The notes beneath the pieces are model-generated. The model was given only the letters and a program-made list of their open reading frames with translations, was not told the DNA's origin and searched no databases. A stretch of 22,085 nucleotides of DNA, taken from the NCBI RefSeq assembly GCF_910586915.1, contig NZ_CAJULN010000044.1, positions 1-22,085 on the forward strand, written 5' to 3'. A program made the translations under genes and the position numbers. This DNA comes from an uncultured Bacteroides sp. (GTDB lineage Bacteria > Bacteroidota > Bacteroidia > Bacteroidales > Bacteroidaceae). Below, in pieces: positions 13,372 to 21,578 of this stretch. How positions within the stretch are numbered: position 1 is the first letter of the stretch; each line of letters opens with the position of its first letter.

Positions 13372-14538
13372 ATGTTAGGCAATTTCACTTTTCACAATCC
13401 CACGAAACTATACTTCGGGGAAAACTCATTGGAGAATCTGAGTAAAGAACTGGGCAAGTACGGAGAAAAAGTCATGCTGGTGTACGGCGGCGGTTCCATC
13501 CGCAAGAACGGCATTTACGATGCGGTACTGGCAGAACTCCGCAAGGCGGGAAAACAGACGGTCGAACTGTCGGGCGTCATGCCCAACCCCACCATCGAGA
13601 AGGTCATGGAGGGTGTGGCACTCGCCAAGAAAGAAGCAGTAGATTTGATTCTTGCCGTCGGCGGCGGGTCTGTCTGCGACTATTGCAAGGCGGTGGCAGG
13701 TTCCGCATACTGCGAGCAGGACCCGTGGGAGTATTATTTCAATAATTTCGGAGAAATGACCTGCCAGTGGATTCCTGTCGGCTGCGTGCTCACGATGGCG
13801 GGAACGGGGTCGGAAATGGACAGCTGCGCCGTCATCTCCAAGCACAGCGAAAATCGAAAAAAATTCTATTATTTCCGCAATCCCGATTTCTCCATCCTCA
13901 ATCCCGTTTACACCTATACCGTGCCCAGACATCATACGGTGGCGGGCATTTACGACATCATGTCGCACATTCTGGAACAATACCTTTCGGGGACGGACGA
14001 CAACACGACCGACTACATCGCCGAAGGGCTGATGCGCTCCCTCGTTGTCAGCTCACGGAAAGTGCTCGGCAATCCGGAGGATTACGAGGCACGCAGCAAC
14101 ATCATGTGGACTGCGACATGGGCTTTGAACGGGCTTATCGCCTGCGGTAAACCCAACGACTGGATGGTACACATGCTGGGGCAGGCCGTAGCCGCCTATA
14201 CCGACGCTACCCACGGGCATACGCTCTCGGCTGTCAGCGGGGCTTACTACCGTCTGCTCATCGGGCGTTCCGAAGAGGCGGTGGAGAAATTCCGCCGGCT
14301 GGCAACCGCTGTGTGGGATATTGTCCCAACCGGAAAGACGAACAAGGAAATCGCGTTGGAAGGGCTCGCACAGATGGAGGCATGGATGCGGGAACTGGGA
14401 TTGGCGATGGATATCACGGCTTGCGGTGCCAATGCGTCGCAACTCGAAGGGATGGCCGATGCGTGCCCCATCAACGAAAGCGGCTATGTCATCCTCACCC
14501 GTGAGGATGTAATCGAAGTGTTGCGTCAAAGTCTTTAA
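13372..14538 (+). CDS. Iron-containing alcohol dehydrogenase, YqhD/butanol dehydrogenase type
   Basis: 388 residues, the usual size. It starts like the family (NFTFHNPTKLYFGENSLENL). The nucleotide-binding part has YGGGSIRKNG and LILAVGGGSVCDYCK. Metal ligands are present at Asp195 and His199 (IYDIMSHILEQY), His267 (DWMVHMLGQ) and His281 (DATHGHTLS), the same positions as in E. coli YqhD. YqhD reduces a broad set of short aldehydes with NADPH. The protein is cytoplasmic. With the Tat-exported AKR and a divergent AraC gene it recreates the yqhC-yqhD-dkgA set, so aldehyde detoxification is the best guess. It follows the acetyltransferase by 20 bp. Confidence 0.93.
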   Translation: MLGNFTFHNPTKLYFGENSLENLSKELGKYGEKVMLVYGGGSIRKNGIYDAVLAELRKAGKQTVELSGVMPNPTIEKVMEGVALAKKEAVDLILAVGGGSVCDYCKAVAGSAYCEQDPWEYYFNNFGEMTCQWIPVGCVLTMAGTGSEMDSCAVISKHSENRKKFYYFRNPDFSILNPVYTYTVPRHHTVAGIYDIMSHILEQYLSGTDDNTTDYIAEGLMRSLVVSSRKVLGNPEDYEARSNIMWTATWALNGLIACGKPNDWMVHMLGQAVAAYTDATHGHTLSAVSGAYYRLLIGRSEEAVEKFRRLATAVWDIVPTGKTNKEIALEGLAQMEAWMRELGLAMDITACGANASQLEGMADACPINESGYVILTREDVIEVLRQSL

Positions 14539-14551
14539 TACCATTTTGAGG

Positions 14552-15547
14552 ATGAGAAAATCGATATTGACCATCTTGTTTCTCTTACTGTTGCTGTCGT
14601 GCAATACGCAACCGGCAAAGGAGGGGAACAAACAAAACAGTACGGAAATGGGAAAAAAGAATATCGGAAGCCTGCTTGCTCTCTATCCCAAACCGATGAC
14701 CATTGTCGGTGCGGAGGTCGAGGGCAAGGTGAACTGGCTCGTCGTGGGGCATACGGGTATCATCGGTCACGACCGGATTCTCGTGAGCATGAGCAAAAGC
14801 CATCATACCAATCAAGGGATAAAAGATTCCAAAAAACTTTCTATAAACCTCGTCAGTCGTGAAATGCTGCCGAAAGCCGACTATGTGGGCAGCGTGAGTG
14901 GCGCATCGGTCGATAAATCAAACGTATTCGAATACCATTGGGGAGAGAACGGCACGCCAGTAATCGATGCCTCGCCACTGACGATGGAGTGTGACGTGGT
15001 GGACATATATGAAACCGAAGGCTTCGACAACTTCATCTGCTCCGTTGCCAACACCTACGCCGCTCCCGATGTACTTTCCGCTGACGGGAAACTCGATTAT
15101 ACACGGTTGAAACCCGTGCTGTTCGAGTTTCCGACCTATTCCTACATTGCCACCGGAGAGATTCTCGGCAAATGCCTGAATTTGGATAAGCAGCCGGGAA
15201 TGTGCGTCAAGGAGCCGATGACCGCCAACGGTATCGTGCGCCTGTCGAAAATCGAGGTTTACCCGCAGCATATCTACGAGTATATGAAATACGCAACTGA
15301 GGTGGGCGAAGTCTCCCTGCGTACCGAACCGGGTGTATTGACGATGTACGCCGTCAGCGAAAAGGAGAATCCCTACAAGGTAACCATTCTTGAAACATAC
15401 GCAAGCCGCGAGGCATACGAGAAGCACATCGCCTCGGAACACTTTCAGAAATACAAACAGGGAACGCTACACATGGTTAAGTCATTAGTGCTGGCTGACC
15501 AGACTCCGCTCAACCCTGCGAACCGAATCAATAACTTCATTCAATAA
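14552..15547 (+). CDS. Lipoprotein: flavin-reductase-like domain plus C-terminal ABM monooxygenase-like domain
   Basis: The ATG at 14552 is preferred over an in-frame TTG at 14546. 331 residues. A hydrophobic signal ends LLLSC, giving a lipidated Cys at residue 17. Residues ~40-200 resemble the FMN-binding split-barrel flavin-reductase family (PKPMTIVGAEVEGKVNWLVV, ILVSMSKSHHTNQGIKD, LSINLVS). Residues ~235-310 look like an antibiotic-biosynthesis-monooxygenase (ABM) domain (VSLRTEPGVLTMYAVSEKEN, EAYEKHIASEHFQKYKQ). The order suggests an envelope enzyme pairing flavin reduction with quinol or aromatic oxidation. I know of no characterised enzyme with this fusion on a lipoprotein. Gaps are 13 and 6 bp. 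Confidence 0.8.
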   Translation: MRKSILTILFLLLLLSCNTQPAKEGNKQNSTEMGKKNIGSLLALYPKPMTIVGAEVEGKVNWLVVGHTGIIGHDRILVSMSKSHHTNQGIKDSKKLSINLVSREMLPKADYVGSVSGASVDKSNVFEYHWGENGTPVIDASPLTMECDVVDIYETEGFDNFICSVANTYAAPDVLSADGKLDYTRLKPVLFEFPTYSYIATGEILGKCLNLDKQPGMCVKEPMTANGIVRLSKIEVYPQHIYEYMKYATEVGEVSLRTEPGVLTMYAVSEKENPYKVTILETYASREAYEKHIASEHFQKYKQGTLHMVKSLVLADQTPLNPANRINNFIQ

Positions 15548-15553
15548 AGAATC

Positions 15554-16369
15554 ATGAACCGAATTATTTTAATTACAGTATTCACCGTTTTAACATTCAA
15601 TGTTATGGCACAGGAAAAGATAGTACAGACAGCCGGGCGCGACCAGTTAGGCGAGTTCGCCCCGAAATTCGCAGAACTCAACGACGATGTCCTTTTCGGC
15701 GAGGTATGGAGCCGCACCGACAAGCTCGGTCTTCGTGACCGGAGCTTAGTTACAATTACATCGCTTATCAGTCAGGGGATTACGGACAACTCGCTGACAT
15801 ATCATTTGCAGTCGGCGAAAAACAACGGCATCACCCGCACCGAAATCGCCGAAATCATCACGCATATCGGTTTTTATGCGGGTTGGCCGAAGGCATGGGC
15901 GGCATTCCGTCTGGCGAAAGACGTATGGGCGGAAGAGACGGCCGGCGAGGATTCCAAGGCAGCATTCCAACGCGAAATGATTTTCCCCATCGGCGAACCC
16001 AACACGGCGTATGCCAAATATTTCACCGGTAACAGTTACCTTTCGCCTGTTTCGCGTGAGCAGGTGAATATTTCCAACGTGACTTTCGAGCCTCGCTGCC
16101 GCAACAACTGGCACATCCATAAAGCGACGAAAGGCGGCGGGCAGATGCTTATCGGTGTGGCCGGACGTGGTTGGTATCAGGAAGAAGGCAAACCAGCGGT
16201 AGAGATTTTGCCCGGCACGGTCATCCACATTCCCGCCGGCGTGAAGCACTGGCATGGTGCGGCAGCCGATAGCTGGTTCGCTCACCTTGCATTCGAGGTA
16301 TCAGGTGAGAACACTTCCAATGAATGGCTGGAACCGGTCACCGACGAAGAATATGACAAACTCAAATAG
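15554..16369 (+). CDS. Exported carboxymuconolactone decarboxylase-like protein with cupin domain
   Basis: 271 residues. The first 19 residues are a Sec signal peptide (cut expected in VMA-QEK). Residues ~30-130 form a CMD/AhpD-type domain (LGLRDRSLVTITSLISQG, TYHLQSAKNNGITRTEIAEI, IGFYAGWPKAWAAF) that lacks the CxxC of AhpD peroxidases, so it is of the decarboxylase type. Residues ~170-250 form a cupin with metal-ligand candidates His187, His189, His232 and His234 (NNWHIHK and KHWHGAA). Cytoplasmic CMD-cupin fusions are common in redox and quinone-response operons; the signal peptide places this one in the periplasm. It lies 6 bp after the flavin-reductase lipoprotein and 8 bp before a flavodoxin. 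The substrate is unknown. Confidence 0.87.
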   Translation: MNRIILITVFTVLTFNVMAQEKIVQTAGRDQLGEFAPKFAELNDDVLFGEVWSRTDKLGLRDRSLVTITSLISQGITDNSLTYHLQSAKNNGITRTEIAEIITHIGFYAGWPKAWAAFRLAKDVWAEETAGEDSKAAFQREMIFPIGEPNTAYAKYFTGNSYLSPVSREQVNISNVTFEPRCRNNWHIHKATKGGGQMLIGVAGRGWYQEEGKPAVEILPGTVIHIPAGVKHWHGAAADSWFAHLAFEVSGENTSNEWLEPVTDEEYDKLK

Positions 16370-16377
16370 TAAACATC

Positions 16378-16947
16378 ATGTATAGATTCTTATTGATATT
16401 GCTGTCGGTGGTTGGCATAGCGACCGCCACCGACGCACAGCAAAGACAAGATATGAGCAAAGGAAAATCAAACAGCAAAATACTGGTAGCCTATTTTTCG
16501 GCGACGGGAACGACGGCACGAGTAGCCGAAAAACTGGCGAAGGCTACGGGCGGAGAGCTTTATGCGATTGTGCCTGCACAACCCTATACGAGTACCGACC
16601 TTGACTGGAACGACAAACAGTCGCGCAGTTCGGTAGAGATGAACGACCCGAAGTCGCGGCCGGCAATCAAGAGCAAAAAGGAAAACATCACCGATTACGA
16701 TGTCATCTTCATCGGTTATCCCATTTGGTGGGATTTTGCGCCACGTATTATTAATACGTTCATCGGAAGCCACGACCTGAAAGGAAAGACCGTCATCCCG
16801 TTTGCCACATCGGGCGGCAGTTCGCTCGCAAGCAGTGCGGCGGCATTGAAGAAAACCTACCCCGCACTGAATTGGAAAGAGGGACGATTGCTCAACCATG
16901 CCGACGATAAAACCATTCGCACGTGGATCGAGAAATTAGGATTCTAA
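16378..16947 (+). CDS. Exported flavodoxin
   Basis: 189 residues. A Sec signal (MYRFLLILLSVVGIATATDA, cut before QQ) precedes a flavodoxin of the short NAD(P)H-quinone/flavodoxin_4 type. The phosphate loop region is YFSATGTTARVAEKLA, and the conserved VIFIGYPIWWDFAPR and PFATSGGSSLASS blocks follow. It resembles the flavodoxin half of the lipoprotein at 11733-12779 but has no lipobox and no cyclophilin-like domain. If the signal peptide works, two FMN proteins of the same type are exported from one operon. It lies 8 bp after the CMD-cupin gene and 20 bp before tatA. Its electron partner is unknown. Confidence 0.88.
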   Translation: MYRFLLILLSVVGIATATDAQQRQDMSKGKSNSKILVAYFSATGTTARVAEKLAKATGGELYAIVPAQPYTSTDLDWNDKQSRSSVEMNDPKSRPAIKSKKENITDYDVIFIGYPIWWDFAPRIINTFIGSHDLKGKTVIPFATSGGSSLASSAAALKKTYPALNWKEGRLLNHADDKTIRTWIEKLGF

Positions 16948-16967
16948 TCGCTTAAAAACATAATATT

Positions 16968-17159
16968 ATGATACCCTTATTTATCGGCGGTCTGGGTATG
17001 CAGGAAGTGCTGCTGATCGCATTGGTCGTGCTGCTATTCTTCGGGGGCAAGAAGATTCCCGAACTGATGAAAGGTCTTGGCAAGGGAGTACGTTCGTTCA
17101 AGGAAGGAATGAACAATATGGAGAAAGAAATCGAGGAAGAACCGGTGGAGAAAGAATAA
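16968..17159 (+). CDS. tatA: TatA, twin-arginine translocase pore subunit
   Basis: 63 residues. The N-terminal membrane helix (MQEVLLIALVVLLFFGG) is followed by the family hinge and amphipathic helix with the signature FFGGKKIPELMKGLGKGVRS, then an acidic tail (EKEIEEEPVEKE). The length is normal for TatA/TatE. TatC follows after 3 bp and no TatB is present, as is usual in Bacteroidetes, where TatA probably covers both roles. It belongs to the operon of a Tat-exported reductase and is likely to serve that substrate. Whether the host chromosome has its own TatAC cannot be seen here. Confidence 0.93.
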   Translation: MIPLFIGGLGMQEVLLIALVVLLFFGGKKIPELMKGLGKGVRSFKEGMNNMEKEIEEEPVEKE

Positions 17160-17162
17160 TGG

Positions 17163-17954
17163 ATGGCAGCGAACACGGACAAACAATCCTTCTGGGAACA
17201 TCTCAACGTGCTGCGGGCGGTGATTGTCAAAATCGTTGCCATTGCCACCGTGTTCGGTATCACCGCCTTTTGTTTCAAAGAGGAGCTGTTTGCAGTTGTT
17301 CTCGCTCCGAAGAACGACGGTTTTATCACATATCGCCTTTTCAACTGGATTGCAGCATGGGCTGGCCGTGAAACAGAAAGTTTTGCCGTGCTACTCATCA
17401 ACACAGGACTGGCACAGCAATTCATTATCCACATAAAGACGGCATTGTGTGCCGGCGTACTGTGTGCGTCACCCTACATTATCTACCAATTGTTCAGATT
17501 CGTATCTCCGGCTCTATATACCAACGAACGGAAATATGTTATGCGGGTAGTCGGCGGAGGTTATGTTATGTTTGTGGTCGGAATATTGGTCAGTTATTTT
17601 CTGATTTTCCCGCTGACATTTCGATTCTTGGGTATGTATCAGGTCAGCGAGGACGTCGCCAATCTGATTACGCTTGATTCCTATATCTCGACCCTTGTGC
17701 TGATGTGCCTGTCAATGGGTATTGTATTCGAGATTCCAATTTTATCATGGCTGTTTGCTAAATTGGGGTTACTCTCAGCCGACTTCATGCGCCGCTACCG
17801 TAAACACGCCATCGTAATTATTCTTGTAGTGGCAGCCATCATCACGCCAACTTCGGACGTGTTCACGCTATCACTTGTGGCTTTGCCGATGTGGTTGCTG
17901 TATGAAGTGAGTATATTCATTGTAAATAAAACTAATACAAGAGTAAACATATAA
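17163..17954 (+). CDS. tatC: TatC, twin-arginine translocase receptor subunit
   Basis: 263 residues with six hydrophobic segments expected. Hallmarks are the N-terminal FWEHLNVLR (Glu12 in the signal-recognition region), IIYQLFRFVSPALYTNERKY in the first half, the membrane Glu190 in GIVFEIPIL, the block ITPTSDVFTLSL, and LYEVSIFI near the end. TatC recognises the twin-arginine motif and recruits TatA to move folded proteins across the inner membrane. The start at 17163 is 3 bp after tatA. The stop overlaps the rteA start by one base (TAATG), so the Tat genes and the RteA/B regulators are translationally linked. Confidence 0.94.
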   Translation: MAANTDKQSFWEHLNVLRAVIVKIVAIATVFGITAFCFKEELFAVVLAPKNDGFITYRLFNWIAAWAGRETESFAVLLINTGLAQQFIIHIKTALCAGVLCASPYIIYQLFRFVSPALYTNERKYVMRVVGGGYVMFVVGILVSYFLIFPLTFRFLGMYQVSEDVANLITLDSYISTLVLMCLSMGIVFEIPILSWLFAKLGLLSADFMRRYRKHAIVIILVVAAIITPTSDVFTLSLVALPMWLLYEVSIFIVNKTNTRVNI

Positions 17955-20263
17955 TGAAACAGATTCAAAAAATAGTTGCTTCCGGATACTTCCTGATTAC
18001 GTTGTTAATTGGCGGAATCGTCTATACTTGGAATCATGAATGGCAGGAAATAGAAAATTTGGAATCAGACAACCGACAGATTGACGAGTTACGGAAAGAG
18101 ATAAACGATGTGCATATTCGACTAATAGAGTTTTCCCTATTAGGTGAAACGATATTAGAATGGGATGATGAAGATTTGGAACATTACCATACCCGACGTA
18201 TGGCAATGGACAGTATGCTATGCCGTTTCAATGTTACCTATCCGGCAGAGCGCATAGACAGTGTACGTCATCTTCTCGAAGATAAGGAACGACAGATGCA
18301 CCAAATAGTGCAAGTGCTTGAACAACAACAAGCCATCAATGATAAGATCACTCGTCAAGTACCCGTAATCGTACAGAAGAGTGCTCAAGAGCAACCTAAG
18401 AAAACGAAAAGGAAAGGATTCTTGGGCATCTTTGGTAAAAAAGAGGAAGCAAAACCTACCATAACCACCACGATGCTCCGTTCACTTAACCGGAACATGA
18501 TAGCCGAACAACAAACGCAAAGCCATCGTCTTTCAGTACACGCTGACAGCCTTGCTGCACGAAATGCAGAACTTAACCGACAATTACAAGGCTTGATTTG
18601 CCAGATAGATAGTAAGGTACAAGCCGACCTGCAAAAGCGAGAAACAGAGATAGCCGCAATGCGTGAGCAATCATTTATACAAATCGGCGGCTTGACTGGA
18701 TTTGTCTTCTTGTTATTGGTCATTTCATATATCATAATTCACCGAAATACTAACCGTATCAAGCGGTACAAACGGGAAACGACAAATTTAATCAAACAGC
18801 TACAACAAGCGGCAGAGAAAAACGAGGCACTGATAGCCTCCCGCAAGAAAGCGGTACATACTATCACCCACGAGTTACGCACACCGCTGACGGCAATCAC
18901 AGGCTATGCCGGGTTGATGCAGAAAGATTGCAACATGGATAAAATCAAAGTGTATGTTCAAAATATCCGGCAATCTTCCGACCGTATGCGCGAAATGCTC
19001 AATACCCTGCTTGACTTTTTCCGTCTGGATAACGGCAAGGAGCAGCCTAATTTCTCTCCTTGCCGGATTTCAACAATCACGCACATTCTTGAAATGGAGT
19101 TTACGCCCATTGCCATGAACAAGGGGCTGGCTCTTACCGTAATTAATCAAACGGATACAGTCGTCCTGACTGATAAGGAACGTATCCTGCAAATCGGCAA
19201 CAACCTGCTGTCAAACGCCATCAAGTTCACGGAGAACGGTGGCGTTTCTCTGACAACGGACTATGATAACGGCGTCCTGAAACTTACCGTCGAAGATACG
19301 GGTACGGGCATGACTGAAGAGGAACAGCGACGGGTGTTCGGCGCGTTTGAGCGTCTGTCAAACGCCGCCGCAAAAGACGGCTTCGGACTTGGACTGTCCA
19401 TCGTTCAGCGTATAGTGTCAATGCTCGGCGGCACGATACGGCTGGAGAGCGAGAAAGGCAAAGGCAGCCGTTTCACGGTGGAAATACCCATGCAGACAGC
19501 CGGGGAACAGCCGGAACGGATAAATCAGACACGGATTCATCATGACCGTACATTCCATAATGTCATTGCCATCGACAATGACGAGGTGTTACTATTGATG
19601 CTGAAAGAAATGTATGCACAGGAAGGGATACACTGCGAAACCTGCACCGATGCTGCGGAACTGATGGAAATGATACGCCGGAAAACATACAGCCTGCTTC
19701 TGACAGATCTGAACATGCCGGAGATCAACGGCTTTGAGCTGTTGGAACTGCTGCGCACCTCCAATGTGGGCAATTCAAAGACTATCCCGGTAGTCGTGAC
19801 AACCGCTTCGGGCAGTTGCAGCAAGGAGGAACTTATGGAACGTGGTTTCTCCGGTTGCCTGCTCAAACCGTTCTCCATATCGGAACTGATGGAGGTTTCA
19901 GACAAATGCGCCATGAAAGGCAACCGGAATGAAAAGCCGGATTTCACCTCCCTGCTGTCCTACGGTAATGAAACCGTCATGCTGGATAAACTGATAACGG
20001 AAACCGAAAAGGAAATGCAGGCAGTCAGGGAGGCAGAGCTACGGAAAGACCTTCAGGAACTGGACGCCCTGACACACCACTTGCGAAGTTCATGGGAGAT
20101 ACTCCGTGCCGACCAGCCATTAAGGGAGCTTTATAAACTGCTTCATTGCGATGGCACGCCTGACGATAAAACAATTGGCAATGCTGTAAAAGCTGTGCTG
20201 GATAAGGGTTCGGAGATAATCCGGCTGGCAAAAGAAGAAAGGAGAAAATACGAAAATGGATAA
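17954..20263 (+). CDS. rteA: RteA-type hybrid sensor histidine kinase
   Basis: 769 residues. A membrane helix (~10-25), a long periplasmic region (~26-242, largely coiled coil, with a basic patch PKKTKRKGFLGIFGKKEE at ~148-165) and a second membrane helix (~243-262) lead to the kinase. His306 (HTITHELRTPL) is the phosphoacceptor. The ATPase has NNLLSNAIKF (~416-425) and DTGTGMTEEE/GFGLGLS. A receiver with Asp585 (LLLTDLNMPE) and Lys638 follows, then an Hpt-like end with His708 (LTHHLRSSW). This is the layout of CTnDOT RteA. The stop overlaps rteB by 8 bp. In CTnDOT rteA follows tetQ; here it follows tatC. The N-terminal part looks more AT-rich than the kinase part, so a chimeric origin is possible. 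The signal is unknown. Confidence 0.87.
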   Translation: MKQIQKIVASGYFLITLLIGGIVYTWNHEWQEIENLESDNRQIDELRKEINDVHIRLIEFSLLGETILEWDDEDLEHYHTRRMAMDSMLCRFNVTYPAERIDSVRHLLEDKERQMHQIVQVLEQQQAINDKITRQVPVIVQKSAQEQPKKTKRKGFLGIFGKKEEAKPTITTTMLRSLNRNMIAEQQTQSHRLSVHADSLAARNAELNRQLQGLICQIDSKVQADLQKRETEIAAMREQSFIQIGGLTGFVFLLLVISYIIIHRNTNRIKRYKRETTNLIKQLQQAAEKNEALIASRKKAVHTITHELRTPLTAITGYAGLMQKDCNMDKIKVYVQNIRQSSDRMREMLNTLLDFFRLDNGKEQPNFSPCRISTITHILEMEFTPIAMNKGLALTVINQTDTVVLTDKERILQIGNNLLSNAIKFTENGGVSLTTDYDNGVLKLTVEDTGTGMTEEEQRRVFGAFERLSNAAAKDGFGLGLSIVQRIVSMLGGTIRLESEKGKGSRFTVEIPMQTAGEQPERINQTRIHHDRTFHNVIAIDNDEVLLLMLKEMYAQEGIHCETCTDAAELMEMIRRKTYSLLLTDLNMPEINGFELLELLRTSNVGNSKTIPVVVTTASGSCSKEELMERGFSGCLLKPFSISELMEVSDKCAMKGNRNEKPDFTSLLSYGNETVMLDKLITETEKEMQAVREAELRKDLQELDALTHHLRSSWEILRADQPLRELYKLLHCDGTPDDKTIGNAVKAVLDKGSEIIRLAKEERRKYENG

Positions 20264-21578
20264 GACAAAAATCATCGTGGTGGAGGACAACATCGTGTAT
20301 TGCGAGTTTGTCTGCAACCTGCTGGCACGCGAGGGATTCCGCACCGTGCAGGCTTTCCACCTCTCGACCGCGAAGAAATATCTGCAACAAGCCGCAGACG
20401 GGGACATCGTGGTTTCCGACCTGCGCCTGCCCGACGGCAACGGTATCGACCTTTTGCGCTGGATGCGCAAGGAGGGCAGGATGCAGCCCTTTGTCATCAT
20501 GACCGACTATGCCGAAGTGCATACGGCGGTGGAAAGCATGAAACTCGGCTCGCTGGACTACATACCCAAGCAGCTTGTGGAGGACAAACTCGTCCCTCTG
20601 CTACGGAACATATTGAAAGAACGGCACACCGGACGGAGCCGTATGCCCCTGTTCTCGCGTGACGGCTCGGCGTTCCAAGCCATCATGAAGCGGATAAGGC
20701 TGGTAGCCCCCACCGACATGAGCGTGCTGATATTCGGGGAGAACGGCACGGGCAAGGAGCATATCGCCCACCTGCTGCACGACAAGGGCAAGCGGGCAGG
20801 AAAGCCGTTTGTGGCTGTGGACTGCGGTTCGCTCACCAAAGAACTTGCGCCGTCGGCTTTCTTCGGACACGTCAGAGGCGCATTCACAGGTGCGGACAGT
20901 GCCAAGAAAGGTTATTTCCATGAGGCGGAAGGCGGCACGCTGTTCTTGGACGAGGTGGGCAACCTCGCACCGGAAACCCAGCAGATGCTTCTGCGCGCCA
21001 TACAGGAACGGCGGTTCCGTCCCGTTGGCGACAAGTCTGACCGGAGTTTCAATGTCCGCATCATCGCCGCCACCAACGAGGATCTGGAGAAGGCGGTCAA
21101 TGAAAAGCGTTTCCGGCAGGACTTGTTGTACCGTCTGCACGACTTTGAGATAACCGTCCCGCCGTTGCGCGACTGTCAGGAGGACGTCATGCCGCTGGCT
21201 GAGTTCTTTCGCGAAATTGCGAATCAGGAACTGGAATGCGATGTCATCGGTTTTGACGGTGAAGCCCGCAAGACATTGCTGACCCATGCGTGGCCGGGCA
21301 ATGTCCGCGAGCTTCGTCAGAAAATCATGGGCGCGGTGTTGCAGGCACAGACGGGTCTTGTCACGAAAGAGCATCTGGAACTTGCCGTGACGAGGGCGAC
21401 CTCACCTGTCAGCTTCGCCCTGCGCAGCGATGCGGAAGACAAGGAGCGTGTCTTACGCGCGTTGAAGCAGGCGAACGGTAACCGCAAGGTTGCCGCCGAA
21501 CTGCTCGGAATAGGACGTACAACGCTGTACAGCAAACTGGAAGAATATGGATTGAAGTATAAATTTCAGCAGCCATAG
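20256..21578 (+). CDS. rteB: RteB-type sigma-54-dependent response regulator
   Basis: 440 residues, NtrC-type. The receiver domain has the acidic pair Glu10/Asp11 and phosphoacceptor Asp55 (VVSDLRLPDG). The central AAA+ domain has Walker A at 161-167 (GENGTGK), the sigma-54 contact loop GAFTGAD at 208-214, Walker B TLFLDEVG at ~228-235 and WPGNVREL near 346. A Fis-type HTH at ~405-431 (GNRKVAAELLGIGRTTLYSK) binds DNA. The gene overlaps rteA by 8 bp. In CTnDOT, RteB activates rteC, which leads to excision and transfer. No rteC is visible before the right edge; a broken integrase comes next. Target promoters here are unknown. Confidence 0.92.
   Translation: MDKTKIIVVEDNIVYCEFVCNLLAREGFRTVQAFHLSTAKKYLQQAADGDIVVSDLRLPDGNGIDLLRWMRKEGRMQPFVIMTDYAEVHTAVESMKLGSLDYIPKQLVEDKLVPLLRNILKERHTGRSRMPLFSRDGSAFQAIMKRIRLVAPTDMSVLIFGENGTGKEHIAHLLHDKGKRAGKPFVAVDCGSLTKELAPSAFFGHVRGAFTGADSAKKGYFHEAEGGTLFLDEVGNLAPETQQMLLRAIQERRFRPVGDKSDRSFNVRIIAATNEDLEKAVNEKRFRQDLLYRLHDFEITVPPLRDCQEDVMPLAEFFREIANQELECDVIGFDGEARKTLLTHAWPGNVRELRQKIMGAVLQAQTGLVTKEHLELAVTRATSPVSFALRSDAEDKERVLRALKQANGNRKVAAELLGIGRTTLYSKLEEYGLKYKFQQP

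Noticed and set aside
14546..14551. TTG start for the flavin-reductase lipoprotein
   Set aside because: The ATG six bases downstream gives a normal lipoprotein signal and is the simpler start.
17940..17960. tetQ or a tetracycline leader peptide in front of rteA
   Set aside because: tatC overlaps the rteA start and no tetQ coding sequence is present in the window.
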